The notes beneath the pieces were generated by a model that saw nothing but the letters and a program-made list of their open reading frames with translations, searched no databases and was not told the DNA's origin. Below, piece after piece: positions 49,436 to 59,475 of a stretch of DNA of 64,000 bases (its first letter is position 1; each line of letters opens with the position of its first letter). The stretch is from contig CAXXKO010000016.1 of the NCBI GenBank assembly GCA_963666705.2, positions 1-64,000 on the forward strand. The letters run 5' to 3'. A program made the translations under genes and the position numbers. Origin of the DNA: G963666705 sp963666705. GTDB lineage: Bacteria; Pseudomonadota; Alphaproteobacteria; CADEGL01.

Positions 49436-52400
49436 TGGCGCCCTGACGCGGCGGCTCGCGGCGGGCCTCGTCGCCGGCCTGCTTCTGCTGACGGCAGCGG
49501 CCGGCCGGGCCGAGCAGCATCACCCGAAGCTGCATTCGGGCATCCTCGAATTCGCCGAGAAGGTGCCGAGCGTGGGCGCCGCCATCACGCCCGACTGGTC
49601 GCAAACGGCGTACACGGACCTGACCGATGACGGCAAGCCCGAGGCCCTCTTTTATATGACGTTCGCCCCGGGCGAGGCCTTCCGCTTCATCGTCCCGATC
49701 TCGCTCACTTGGGCGTTCCAGGAGCCGATCTTCGCTGACGGCGGCACGCGCTACGCCTACGACGTGGCCCGTCCGGACGGCCCGCCCTTGACCGTCACGG
49801 CCCTGATTCCCAACAAGATCCTGCGCATCCGCAACCAGCTCCTGGCCGCCGAGGGGTATCTCAACGCGGCTTCGGTGCGTGCCAGGGTGCCCTTCCGCCT
49901 GGTCGACGCGAACAAGCCGATCGACGTCTATATCGGCCATTTCGGTGCCGAAACGCGCGCCAGTGGCACCCTCGCCCTCGCCCGCTTCTACCGCCAGGAG
50001 ATGCGCTTCCGCCAGGACATCAGCGACAGCGCCATCAAGACCACGCCGTCGCACGAGCTGTTTCACCTGGCGACCCACGCCGCCCTCCTCGCCCACGCTG
50101 GCGATGCGGCCCTCGCCTGGTACCACGCCGCCGTCCGACAGGCCCGCGACGTGCTGTTCGAGGGCCTCGCGGATTGGTTCGAGGACGAGCCGGTCGAGGT
50201 GCCCGCCGGCCCCGGCCAGGCGGGTCCGCTCAACACCGACACCGCCAACAACTATTTCTGCTACTCCTTCCTGTCGGACAACGAGACCGACCTCTTCGCC
50301 CGCAACGAGTACTGCACCAGCCTCTTGTTCAAGTACTACACCGAGCAGGTGGCCGGCGGGCGCGACGTGGCCGGCATCGACACGGTGCTCGCGCTGTTGA
50401 TCCGCGTTTACGACACAGGCCGGCTGAAACCAGATTCACTCGCCCAGGCCATGGCCGAGGGGCTTCCGGCCGAGCGCTTCCCGGGTGCCGACTGGCGCGA
50501 GCGCTGGCGAAACTTCTACGCCGCCTTCGCCGCCGCCGCCCTCGTTCAACGCGCCTCGGCCGGCGATGGGGCGGGCGGGTATCTCGGCTTCCACGACGAC
50601 GCCTTCTCGGGGCGCAGGAGCGCCGCCGGCGTCCTCACGGGGGCGCACGAACACAAGGAGGACTACCTCTCGGCCCCGGGGCGCATCCACGGCACGCGGG
50701 CCGCGGATGAAGACGAGCGCCGCCGGCGCCTCGCCGAGTACGCACAGGAGAGCAGCCTCCTGACCTTCGCCTACCCCTATCACGGCATCATCCTGAACCG
50801 CCCCGGTGCCGAGCACATGCCGCCCCGCTCCGCCTACGTCTATGCCCGGGGCGACGCCGGCGCGAACGTGTTCCTCTTGCGCCAATCGGTGCCGACGCGG
50901 CGCTCCTGGTGGAATCGCGACGTGGGCCGGCACGAGCGCATCGCGGATTTCGCACTTCCCGCCGATGGCGCGGCCGACTTCGCCGAGGTCGCCAACCTCG
51001 ACCTGCGGGGGGAGCGGCAATATGTCTGGCTCGGCCTCGTCAACAGCGGCCCGCCCGAGGACCTGCGGGACATGTCGTGGGCCTATTTCGTGACCCCGCG
51101 CATGATCCCGAAGGAGCGCGGCTTCAGCGGCACCTACGAGAACGTGCGCGTGGTCGGTGGCTCGGCCCACGCCCGCGGCTTCTTCGGCCAAGTCTACAAC
51201 GGCGACGACATCACCTTCGAATTCGAGAGCACGGGCAAGCTTCACCTGGGCGCGGGAACGCGCGAGCGTATCCCCGCCGGCGATCACAACATCGCCTTCC
51301 GCATCCATTGCGGCGACCGGCTCGCGACTCTCGCGTCCATCGACGGCACCGATTTCCGCCTCGACGCCGCGGCGACGGCCGCGACCGAGTGCCTGCCCTC
51401 GTTCCACACCTATCGCCTCACCACGCGGATCGACCCCGAGAACGCCGTGACGGGCGAATGCAAGGCCCGCGTCGAGATCGCCTCGCTGCTCAACATGGGC
51501 GGTGCCGACAGGCAGGTGGACGAGGCCGTCACCTTCCGCCTGGGCGATCCGCGGCCGCGCGCCGCGCGGGTCCAGGTCGCCGCGGGTGAGACGGTCGTCT
51601 ACGACTCTGAGACCAACCTGGTGCGAGCCGTGGAGGCCTCGGGCGGTCGCTATGCGCTCAAGCTGACGATCTGGTTCTCGACCCTCATGGACTATCAAGG
51701 TGCGGCGGTCACCGCCGGCTTCGGCCCGCCCTACACCGCCTACACCCTGGCGACCGACCCCATGGCCTCGGACGACGCGATGTGGAACAACTGGTCGGAC
51801 CCGGCCGACCCGGGCGAGACGAAGTCCAAGCTCGAGGTTCCGATCGCCGTGCCCGAGGGCGATGCGCCGAACGGCGGCTTCCTGTGGTTCGCCATCAGCG
51901 GCGAATCCTACGCGGGCGTCCCCCTCGATGCCGATCCCGCGCGGGCCGGCGCGCAGCCCGACGTCCACCACTACGCCATGCTCGATCTCGATGCCTATTA
52001 CCTCGCCACACTGTCGATGCAGACCCGGCACGTGGGCCGCGAGCGGGAAGCTTACGAGGACAGGCGCGAGGAGATCGACTACCAGGAGGCCTACCGGCCT
52101 TTCCAGGCGCAAGTCCGCCTCGTGCCGGTGGAGAGCTACTTCCGCGATCCATTGTTCTTCCTCGACGCCTGGGCCCGGACCCTGCGGGAGGTCGAGGGCA
52201 GCCTCGCCGCCCAGCGTGAGCAGCGTGACCAGATCAACGCCTATATCGATGCGTCGAAGGCGATCATCGCCAACATCGCCGAGGAGTCGAAGCCGGTCAT
52301 CGAGGCGCAGCTGCAGACCTTGCGCGACCAAATGACCAGTCTCGAGGCCGCCGTCGCGGTATGGGAGGAGACGCTCGCCCTCATCCGGCCGCTGGATGCG

Positions 52401-54326
52401 GATCACCGCGCCCTCGTCGCCTTCATGAAGGGGTATGGCGAATTTAGCTGCGACGACGAGCTGACCGGACCGGTGCGGGCGCGCTTCGGCGGCATGGAGG
52501 GCTGGTTCCACAGCCGCTTCTCGACGCCCACCCTGGTCTACCAGGTCCGCACGGAGCATGCGGCGCCCGGATGGTCGAGCCAGGACCTGCGAGAACGCAA
52601 CTGGCTCGGCGCGCGCGCGGGCAGCTACTTCTGCCCGCGGCTCGAGGTCCTGCACTATACGGCCGCCGATTTCGCGAAGGTGGCCGCCATCGCGGCGGGG
52701 TCCACGCCGCCCCGGCTGCCAGCCTATATCGCGGTGCCGGCCAACATGCCGTGGATACGCGATAGCGCGCAGGCCCAACTCGATACGTTCGCCCGACTGC
52801 TGGCTGAGACGGCCGAGCAGGCGGTGGCGATCGCCTGGCGCTTCGCCTGGTCGGACGAGGGCGCCGTCCGCTTCCACGACCCCTATCGCGAGCCTCTGTT
52901 CCACGATGGCAGGCCTCGCCTCCCGGCGCTGCCCGAGGGGCCGCTGATGCGCATCCGGTACAACCTCAATGCCGGCTGGCCGTTTCCCGTGAATGGTACC
53001 GGCACCTATTGGGAGCAGCGGACCGGCGAGGTGCCCTACCGCGACGATTACACGTTCGACTTCTTCAATCGCCGCCATGCCGAGGACGAGGACCTCTATG
53101 CCTATTTCAATTCGACCTGGAGCGATGGCGGCGTGAGTCGCATCCACAGCGGCACCATGGAACGGCCACGGTACCTGCCCGAGGATAGCAGCTTCGACAT
53201 TGAGTGGCGGCTCGAGGGTGGCGGCGGCAATCAGATCACCAGCTACACCCATCCCCAGCATATCGCCTACGGTCACCGCTTCGTCATCACCGCCCGCGCG
53301 CCCGGCGACGAGCTCGCCGGCGGGCTCTCGGTCAATTTCCAGTCCTTCGACGTGAACGGCGTCGAGCAGCACGAATCGCGTTTCGGCTGGCATTTCGCGC
53401 GCAACGCCATGCCGCCCGGTCAGGGCGAGGACTGGCCCCAGATCGGGCATTCGGGCGATGGCGTTGGGCCGGTCCCGCCGGTGACGCCAACGCCCGAGCC
53501 ACCGTCGGACGGCCCCGAGGTCGCCACCGGCCCCGAGGACGGCGGCCCGGACGACGATGGCGGCGGCGATGGCGAGGAGAGGCCGGAGGCGCCGCCGGAT
53601 GACGACGACCGGCCGAGCGATGACGACACCACCGCCGGCGGCACCGCCAGTGCGGGAACCGGCGGTGATGACGACAGGCTTGCGCCGCCCACCCCAGTTG
53701 CCGGGGGTGGTGGCGCCGGCGGCATTCCCGTCCCGTTCACCACCGTCACACCCACGATCCAGTACGCGGGCGTGCTCACGGGCGGGGTCGAGAACAACAG
53801 CACCGCGCACGAGCCCGGCCATGTGGTGGTCTGGCTCGAGGGCGAAGCCTTGCCCGAGGCGGACGGCCAGCCCCTCCTCATGGATCTCCATGACGGCTTC
53901 CGCCAAAGCTTCGTCGCCGTGCCGGTGGGGGGAGCGATCCGCTTCCGCAACGTCGAGGCCGAGGGTGGCGTCAGCTACGCCTTGCTGAACGAGGACGAAG
54001 AGCTGGGCATCGAGGAATCCTTGGCACCGGGCGAGGAAGTTGTGATCGAATTCCCCGCCGCCGGCCGCTTCACCATCCTCGACACCATGAATGCGGAACA
54101 ACGGCTCGAAGTCGTCGTGGTGGAGAGTACGCGCTTCGCCGCCTTCGATGCACCGCTCTACATCATCCGCGACGTCCCCCCCGCCACCTACGTCATGCAC
54201 GTGCTGACCGAGAGCCGGCGCTACCAGCCCATCGCCATGGAGGTGGCCGTGCGGCCAACGGGGCACACGAGTGTCGATATCGAGCTTGTCGAGCGCGGCG
54301 GCCTCGCCGGCCTGCCGTCGCCGTAG
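49410..54326 (+). CDS. Giant exported protein with gluzincin (peptidase MA-like) motif
   Basis: About 1,638 residues from ATG 49410. A signal-type helix (LAAGLVAGLLLLTAAAG) precedes AEQHHPKLH. Zinc motif: His215-Glu216-x-x-His219 in TPSHELFHLATH and, 32 residues on, Glu251 in FEGLADWFEDE, the HExxH...E layout of gluzincins with the EGLA block of peptidase-MA families. The next 1,000 residues look beta-rich. A coiled-coil-like stretch (QREQRDQINAYIDASKAI and on) is near 930-990. A Pro/Gly/Asp-rich linker (about 1350-1440) precedes a C-terminal beta domain of about 190 residues. Probably a secreted or surface protease; no family recognised outside the zinc motif. Confidence 0.75.
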   Translation: MFRSASLSDGALTRRLAAGLVAGLLLLTAAAGRAEQHHPKLHSGILEFAEKVPSVGAAITPDWSQTAYTDLTDDGKPEALFYMTFAPGEAFRFIVPISLTWAFQEPIFADGGTRYAYDVARPDGPPLTVTALIPNKILRIRNQLLAAEGYLNAASVRARVPFRLVDANKPIDVYIGHFGAETRASGTLALARFYRQEMRFRQDISDSAIKTTPSHELFHLATHAALLAHAGDAALAWYHAAVRQARDVLFEGLADWFEDEPVEVPAGPGQAGPLNTDTANNYFCYSFLSDNETDLFARNEYCTSLLFKYYTEQVAGGRDVAGIDTVLALLIRVYDTGRLKPDSLAQAMAEGLPAERFPGADWRERWRNFYAAFAAAALVQRASAGDGAGGYLGFHDDAFSGRRSAAGVLTGAHEHKEDYLSAPGRIHGTRAADEDERRRRLAEYAQESSLLTFAYPYHGIILNRPGAEHMPPRSAYVYARGDAGANVFLLRQSVPTRRSWWNRDVGRHERIADFALPADGAADFAEVANLDLRGERQYVWLGLVNSGPPEDLRDMSWAYFVTPRMIPKERGFSGTYENVRVVGGSAHARGFFGQVYNGDDITFEFESTGKLHLGAGTRERIPAGDHNIAFRIHCGDRLATLASIDGTDFRLDAAATAATECLPSFHTYRLTTRIDPENAVTGECKARVEIASLLNMGGADRQVDEAVTFRLGDPRPRAARVQVAAGETVVYDSETNLVRAVEASGGRYALKLTIWFSTLMDYQGAAVTAGFGPPYTAYTLATDPMASDDAMWNNWSDPADPGETKSKLEVPIAVPEGDAPNGGFLWFAISGESYAGVPLDADPARAGAQPDVHHYAMLDLDAYYLATLSMQTRHVGREREAYEDRREEIDYQEAYRPFQAQVRLVPVESYFRDPLFFLDAWARTLREVEGSLAAQREQRDQINAYIDASKAIIANIAEESKPVIEAQLQTLRDQMTSLEAAVAVWEETLALIRPLDADHRALVAFMKGYGEFSCDDELTGPVRARFGGMEGWFHSRFSTPTLVYQVRTEHAAPGWSSQDLRERNWLGARAGSYFCPRLEVLHYTAADFAKVAAIAAGSTPPRLPAYIAVPANMPWIRDSAQAQLDTFARLLAETAEQAVAIAWRFAWSDEGAVRFHDPYREPLFHDGRPRLPALPEGPLMRIRYNLNAGWPFPVNGTGTYWEQRTGEVPYRDDYTFDFFNRRHAEDEDLYAYFNSTWSDGGVSRIHSGTMERPRYLPEDSSFDIEWRLEGGGGNQITSYTHPQHIAYGHRFVITARAPGDELAGGLSVNFQSFDVNGVEQHESRFGWHFARNAMPPGQGEDWPQIGHSGDGVGPVPPVTPTPEPPSDGPEVATGPEDGGPDDDGGGDGEERPEAPPDDDDRPSDDDTTAGGTASAGTGGDDDRLAPPTPVAGGGGAGGIPVPFTTVTPTIQYAGVLTGGVENNSTAHEPGHVVVWLEGEALPEADGQPLLMDLHDGFRQSFVAVPVGGAIRFRNVEAEGGVSYALLNEDEELGIEESLAPGEEVVIEFPAAGRFTILDTMNAEQRLEVVVVESTRFAAFDAPLYIIRDVPPATYVMHVLTESRRYQPIAMEVAVRPTGHTSVDIELVERGGLAGLPSP

Positions 54327-54374
54327 TATTTTTCAGCGCGGATACCGGCCCCGGACCAACCCGCCCACCCGGCC

Positions 54375-54565
54375 CACATACTTCGACAAGCTCAGCATGA
54401 GGGCCTCACCATGGGCCTGTCGAAGGGGGGACGGATGGCACGATGTAGCGAAGCCTCACCCTGAGCCTGTCGAAGGGCGAGGCCGGTGGCACGGCCCGTC
54501 GAAGCCCCACCCTGAGTCCCCCCATCCTGAGCGCTTGTCGAAGGACGAAGTGGAGGAGCCGAGCA
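54375..54565. repeat. CTTCGACA-type intergenic repeat, copy 2 (complex)
   Basis: Several units in tandem: ACTTCGACAAGCTCAGCATG, then GCCTCACCATGGGCCTGTCGA, then CCTCACCCTGAGCCTGTCGA, a degenerate CCCACCCTGAGT unit and finally CTGAGCGCTTGTCGAAGGAC. It fills the space between the giant secreted protein gene and the convergent lysyl-tRNA synthetase gene end. Confidence 0.8.
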
Positions 54566-54572
54566 CCGCAAC

Positions 54573-56159
54573 TTACCCCGCCCCCAGGTCCTCGCCCGCC
54601 AAGGCGCGCCGGATCAGCGCGATGCTCTCCTCGCGCCCGTAGAGCGCGATGAAGGAGCCCATGCGCGGCCCCTCGCTCTGGCCCAGGAGGATCTCGTAAA
54701 GGACGCGGAACCAGGCGCGCAGGCCCTCGAAGGGGTGGCGCTTGCCGACCTCGTAGACCTCGTTCTGGATGGCTTCGGCCTCGGCCTCGGCCGGCAGGGC
54801 GCCCAACGTATCCGCAAGCTCCGCGAGGGCCGCGCGCTCCATCTCGTTGGGCGCGCGGTAATGCTTGGCCGGCTTCACGAAGTCGCGGTAGTAGGCGATG
54901 GCGTAGCCGATGAGCGCGTCGAGCATGGGATGGTCCGCGGGCCTGGCACCCTTGGCGTAGCGCGAGACGAAGCCCCACAGGACGGCCTTGTCCTCCGTGT
55001 TGCACACGCTCGCCAGGTTGAGCAGCAGGCCGAAGTTGAGCGGCAGCTTCTCGGCCGGCGGCTTACCGTCATGGATGTGCCAGACCGGGTTCGCCAGCCG
55101 CTCCGCCGAATCCTGCCTCTCGAAGCCACGCAGATGCGCCAGATACTCGTCCACCTGGCGCGGGATGACATCGAAATAGAGCTGCTTCGCGCGCCTCGGC
55201 GACTGGTACATGAAGAGCGACAGGCTCTCGGGCGGGGCATAGGCCAGCCACTCGTCGACCGTGAGGCCGTTGCCCTTGGACTTCGAGATCTTCTCCCCGT
55301 TCTCGTCGAGGAACAGCTCGTAAGTGAAGCCCGCGGGCGGGATGCCGTCGAGGATCTTGCAGATGCGGGCACCCAGGCGCACGGAATCGATCAGGTCCTT
55401 GCCCGACATCTCGTAATCGACGTCGAGCGCCGCCCAGCGCATGGCCCAGTCGGGCTTCCATTGCAGCTTGCAGCGCCCGCCCGTGACCGGTGTCTCGACC
55501 AGCGACCCGTCCTCGTCCCGGTAGGTGATGGTGCCGGCATCCACGTCGCGCGCCTCGACCGGGGCCTGGAGCACCCGGCCGGTGCGCGCACAGACCGGCA
55601 GGAATGGGCTGTAGGTGGCCTGACGCTCGGGCCCCAGGCTCGGCAGCATGACGGCCATGACCTGGTCGTAACGCGCCAGCACCTTGAGCAATGCCGCATC
55701 GAACAGGCCCCAGCGGTAGCATTCGGTCGAGCTCTGGAACTCGTACTCGAAGCCGAATGCATCGAGGAAGGCGCGCAGGCGGGCGTTGTTGTGGGCGCCG
55801 AAGCTCTCGTGGGTGCCGAAGGGATCGGGGATGGCCGTCAGCGGCTTGCCCAGATGCTCGGCCATCATCTCCCCGTTCGGGACATTGTCGGGCACCCGGC
55901 GCAGCCCGTCCATGTCGTCGGAGAAGGCGAAGAGGCGGGTCGGCAGGTCCGAGAGGCGCCCGAACGCATGGCGCACCATGGTGGTGCGCACGACTTCGCC
56001 GAAGGTGCCGATATGGGGCAGGCCCGAGGGGCCGTAGCCGGTCTCGAACAGCACATAGCCCTTCTCGGGCGTCCGTCCGCCGAGCCGCTCGATGAGGCTC
56101 CGCGCTTCCTGGAACGGCCAAGCCTTGCTGGCCTGCGCGAGCGCGCGTTCGTCCGTCAC
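54573..56159 (-). CDS. lysK: Class I lysyl-tRNA synthetase
   Basis: A 528-residue Rossmann-fold synthetase charging tRNA-Lys. The HIGH-type motif is GLPHIGTFGE (residues 47-56) and the KMSKS-type motif is KISKSKGN near residue 291. The C-terminal helical cage matches archaeal/alphaproteobacterial LysRS-I. The class I type, unlike the common class II LysS, is typical of many Alphaproteobacteria. It is a single gene with no evident operon partner and appears intact. Confidence 0.95.
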   Translation of the reverse strand: MTDERALAQASKAWPFQEARSLIERLGGRTPEKGYVLFETGYGPSGLPHIGTFGEVVRTTMVRHAFGRLSDLPTRLFAFSDDMDGLRRVPDNVPNGEMMAEHLGKPLTAIPDPFGTHESFGAHNNARLRAFLDAFGFEYEFQSSTECYRWGLFDAALLKVLARYDQVMAVMLPSLGPERQATYSPFLPVCARTGRVLQAPVEARDVDAGTITYRDEDGSLVETPVTGGRCKLQWKPDWAMRWAALDVDYEMSGKDLIDSVRLGARICKILDGIPPAGFTYELFLDENGEKISKSKGNGLTVDEWLAYAPPESLSLFMYQSPRRAKQLYFDVIPRQVDEYLAHLRGFERQDSAERLANPVWHIHDGKPPAEKLPLNFGLLLNLASVCNTEDKAVLWGFVSRYAKGARPADHPMLDALIGYAIAYYRDFVKPAKHYRAPNEMERAALAELADTLGALPAEAEAEAIQNEVYEVGKRHPFEGLRAWFRVLYEILLGQSEGPRMGSFIALYGREESIALIRRALAGEDLGAG

Positions 56160-56219
56160 CTGTCCTGTCCCCAGCTCCTATGTAAAGCGCGCGCAAGCTA
56201 GGTCGCGCGCACTGCTCCG

Positions 56220-57632
56220 TCAACGGCAGAGGGGCGGTATGCCGAGGCGCGCTGGTCCGGTGCCGAGCACCTTCTCGCAGGCGCGCGCAATTGTGAGGAG
56301 CCGTTCCTCCATATTGGCGCGCCCGACGATCTGCAGGCCGACGGGCATTCCGGCCTTATCGAGCGCGATGGGCATGGTGATGGCGCAAAGCCCGAGGACG
56401 TTGAAGAGGTATGTGTTCTGGTGCACGAGGCGGTTCGCGGCGATGTAGGCCTCGGGCGTCCGCACGTCTTCTTCCTTGGGCGCGGTCCCGACCACGGTCG
56501 GGCAGACGAAGGCATCGACTGCCCCGAGGCGCGCGTCCGCCGCCGCGGCGAGGCGGCGCATGGCCCACAGGTTGGCGAGGTAATCGACAGCCGGTAGCAG
56601 CTCGGGCCTCTCGAGGCTCGCCAGGCGGCCGGCAAGGAACGAGTTCAGGGTCTCGAGCCATTCGGGCAGTTCCGCCCGCATGTTGGCCAGGAACTCGGCC
56701 TCGACGACCTGGCCTTTCATGCCCTCCGCCCGGCCGGCGGCGGCCTCCGGAAACTCGATTTCGACGATCCGGGCGCCCGCCCTTTCGAGCTCCGCCAGCG
56801 CGCCCCGCACGCCCTCGGCCACGCCGGGCGCGCAATTGTCCCAGAAATACGCCTCGGCGAGGCCGAGCTGGAGGCTTGCGACGTCTGCCGCGTCGAGCGC
56901 CCGGCCGAGCACCACGCCGTCACAAACGGGGTCTATGGCGGCGAAGGCGTGGGCCGCGTCCTCGACCGTGCGGGTGAGCGGCCCCGGGCTGTCGAGGCTG
57001 GGCGAGAAGGGCACGATGCCGTCGAGCGACCAGCGCCCAGCCGTGGTCTTGAGGCCGACCGTGCCCGTGATCGCCGCCGGCATGCGCACCGAGCCGCCCG
57101 AATCGCTGCCCAGGGCCACATAGGCCGAGCCTTCGAGGATGCTCACCCCCGCCCCGCTCGACGAGCCGCCCGCCAGGCGGTGGTGCACCGCGTCCCACGG
57201 ATTGCGGGGGGTGCCCAGGTGGGGGTTGATGCCGACGCCGTCGAAGGCGAACTCGACCGTATGGGTCTTGCCCATGAAGACGGCCATCTGGTTGCGCAGT
57301 GCGCCGACGACCGGCCCCTCGGCCTCGAAGCGCGCCGGCAGGCGCTTGGGCGAGCCGGCCTGGGTCGGCATGCCGCGCACCCCGAAGAGGTCCTTGACCG
57401 AGACCGGGATGCCCTGCATGGGGCCGAGATCGGCGCCCGCCGCGAAGGCGGCGTCGGCCGCCTTGGCGGCCGCGCGCGCGGCGTCCGGGTCCCAATGCTT
57501 GTAGGCACCGAGCGGCCCGCCCAGGCGCTCGTGCCGCTCGATGGCGTGCTCCGTCAGCGCCGCGGCGGTCAGCGCGCCGGCGCGCAGGGCGGCGGCGATC
57601 TCGCGCAGCGAGAGGGTCGCGGGGTCGGTCAT
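56220..57632 (-). CDS. Amidase-signature enzyme, copy 1
   Basis: A 470-residue amidase. The catalytic Ser-cisSer-Lys triad is visible as Lys80 in IPVSVKDLFGV, the HRLAGGSSSGAGVS loop (about 152-164) and Ser181 in GSDSGGSVRMPA. The start is taken at ATG 57632 (MTDPATLSLREI) because the paralogue at 57947-59359 then has exactly the same length. It hydrolyses a carboxamide; the substrate is unknown. A small lipoprotein gene lies between the two amidase genes on the other strand. Confidence 0.9.
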   Translation of the reverse strand: MTDPATLSLREIAAALRAGALTAAALTEHAIERHERLGGPLGAYKHWDPDAARAAAKAADAAFAAGADLGPMQGIPVSVKDLFGVRGMPTQAGSPKRLPARFEAEGPVVGALRNQMAVFMGKTHTVEFAFDGVGINPHLGTPRNPWDAVHHRLAGGSSSGAGVSILEGSAYVALGSDSGGSVRMPAAITGTVGLKTTAGRWSLDGIVPFSPSLDSPGPLTRTVEDAAHAFAAIDPVCDGVVLGRALDAADVASLQLGLAEAYFWDNCAPGVAEGVRGALAELERAGARIVEIEFPEAAAGRAEGMKGQVVEAEFLANMRAELPEWLETLNSFLAGRLASLERPELLPAVDYLANLWAMRRLAAAADARLGAVDAFVCPTVVGTAPKEEDVRTPEAYIAANRLVHQNTYLFNVLGLCAITMPIALDKAGMPVGLQIVGRANMEERLLTIARACEKVLGTGPARLGIPPLCR

Positions 57633-57715
57633 GACCGGTCCTCCGTCCGAAGCGCCCATGCTAGGCTCGCTGTCGAGCATAGCGTTCGCTCGCGGACGGT
57701 GGGAGGGGGCGTTCC

Positions 57716-57928
57716 ATGAAAGATTCTCACGCGCGCATGAAGAGGTTCATGAAGAGGTTTATGGCCCGGCTTTCCGGCGGCGGTCTCCTCTTCGCCGCCA
57801 CGCTCGCGATCCAAGCCTGTGCGGCCCCGGCGCCCGACCGGGACCAGCCCGATGACCGCACCCCCCGACCGGCGGTGGAAACACCCCAAGATCCCGACGA
57901 CCGCCCGGACGGCCCGGGAATCCTCTGA
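57716..57928 (+). CDS. Small lipoprotein
   Basis: A 70-residue protein with a basic N-terminus (KRFMKRFMARL), a hydrophobic core and lipobox LAIQAC, cleaved before Cys35. The mature part is short and disordered: Pro/Asp-rich (DRDQPDDRTPRPAVETP). It lies on the strand opposite to both flanking amidases, in the 314-bp space between them. Its function is unknown. Confidence 0.6.
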   Translation: MKDSHARMKRFMKRFMARLSGGGLLFAATLAIQACAAPAPDRDQPDDRTPRPAVETPQDPDDRPDGPGIL

Positions 57929-57946
57929 GGTCGGCACCAACATCGG

Positions 57947-59359
57947 TCAGCGGCAGAGCGGCGGCGTGCCCAGGCGCTCGGCACTCGTGCCGAGCGCCTT
58001 CTCGCAGGCATGGGCGATGGCGAGCAGCCGTTCCTCCGCGTTGGCGCGCGCGACGATCTGCAGGCCCACGGGCATGCCGGCCTTATCGAGCGCCACGGGG
58101 ATGGTGATGGCGCAGAGGCCGAGGACGTTGACGGGGAAGGTGTTCTGGAGCCCCAGGCGATTGGGCCCCTGGTGGGATGCCGGCGTCCGGATGTCCGCTT
58201 CGAGGGGCGGGGTCAGCACCACGGTCGGGCACACGAGCGCATCCACCGCGGCGAAGCGCTCGTCGGCCCGGGCGGCGAGGCGGCGCATGGCCCACAGGTT
58301 GGCCAGGTAGTCGGCGGCTGGCAGGGCCGCGGGCTCGCGCAGGCTCGCCAGGCGCGCGGCGAGCACGGGATTGAGGGCGTCGAGCCAATCGGGCAGCTCG
58401 TCCCGCATGATGGCCATGAGCTCGGCCTCGACCACGTGGCCCTTCATGCCCTCCGCGTGGCCGATGGCGGCTTCCGGCAATTCCATGGCGGTGATGCGGG
58501 CACCGGCCGTCTCCAGCTCCGCGAGAGCGCCGCGCACCCCTTCTTCCACGCCCGGCGAGCAGTTGCTCCAGAAATGGTGCCCGCCGAGCCCGAGCCTGAG
58601 GTCGGCCGCCCCCACCGCGTCGAGCGCGCGAACCAGCGCCGGGCCATCGCAATATGGATCGATGGCCGCGAAGGCATGGGCCGCGTCCGCCACCGTTCGC
58701 GTGAGCGGCCCCGGGCTGTCGAGGCTGGGCGAGGCGGGCACGATGCCTTCGATCGACCAGCGCCCGGCGGTGGTCTTGAGGCCGACGGCGCCGGTGGCCG
58801 CCGCCGGCATGCGCACCGAGCCGCCCGAATCGCTGCCCAGCGCCATATAGGCCGAGCCCTCGAGGATGCTCACCCCAGCACCACTCGAGGAGCCGCCCGC
58901 CAGGCGGTGATGTTGCGCGTCCCAGGGATTGCGCGGCGCCCCCCAGTGGGGGTTGATGCCGAGGCCGTCATGGGCGAGCTCGACCGTGTGGGTCTTGCCC
59001 ATGAACACCGCCAACTGCCGCCGCAAGGCGCCCACGACCGGCCCCTCGGCCTCGAACCGCGCCGGCAGGCGCTTGGGCGAGCCGGCGAAAATCGGCATGC
59101 CGCGGACGCCGAAGAGGTCCTTGACCGAGACGGGGATGCCCTGCATGGGCCCCAGGTCGATGCCAGCGGCGAAGGCGGCATCGGCCGCGCGCGCGACGGC
59201 CCGGGCGGCGTCCGGATCCCAGTGCTTGTAGGCGGCGAGCGGCCCACCCAGCCGCTCGTGGCGCTCTATGGCGCGTTCGGTGAGTGTCACCGCCGTCAGC
59301 GCGCCGGCGCGCAAGGCGGCGGCGATTTCAGCAAGCGCGAGGGTCGCGGGGTCGATCAC
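57947..59359 (-). CDS. Amidase-signature enzyme, copy 2
   Basis: A 470-residue paralogue of the 56220-57632 amidase, similar throughout, with the same catalytic Lys80, GGSSSG loop and Ser181. The start is likely GTG 59359 (IDPATLALAEI), matching the other copy. Differences cluster between residues 250 and 330 (WSNCSPGVEEG versus WDNCAPGVAEG) and may tune specificity. The arrangement indicates tandem duplication. It is divergent from the M24 peptidase gene at 59476. Confidence 0.9.
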   Translation of the reverse strand: MIDPATLALAEIAAALRAGALTAVTLTERAIERHERLGGPLAAYKHWDPDAARAVARAADAAFAAGIDLGPMQGIPVSVKDLFGVRGMPIFAGSPKRLPARFEAEGPVVGALRRQLAVFMGKTHTVELAHDGLGINPHWGAPRNPWDAQHHRLAGGSSSGAGVSILEGSAYMALGSDSGGSVRMPAAATGAVGLKTTAGRWSIEGIVPASPSLDSPGPLTRTVADAAHAFAAIDPYCDGPALVRALDAVGAADLRLGLGGHHFWSNCSPGVEEGVRGALAELETAGARITAMELPEAAIGHAEGMKGHVVEAELMAIMRDELPDWLDALNPVLAARLASLREPAALPAADYLANLWAMRRLAARADERFAAVDALVCPTVVLTPPLEADIRTPASHQGPNRLGLQNTFPVNVLGLCAITIPVALDKAGMPVGLQIVARANAEERLLAIAHACEKALGTSAERLGTPPLCR

Positions 59360-59475
59360 GGCCCATGCTCCTCGGTGGAACACCTCCGATCCGACCGGCC
59401 ACCATAATCGGCTAGGCGCGGGCCGGCCCGAGGAGGATACTCATCCCGGTATCGGCATACCATGGGGAGGGTGAA

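Noticed and set aside
50436..54266. Long minus-strand frame of about 1,276 codons
   Set aside because: It is antisense to the giant secreted protein. Its His/Arg/Gly-rich sequence has no domain pattern and is the usual result of G/C-rich third positions.
54375..54565. CRISPR array
   Set aside because: Units are unevenly spaced and self-complementary with no regular spacers. They match the dispersed CTTCGACA-type repeats.
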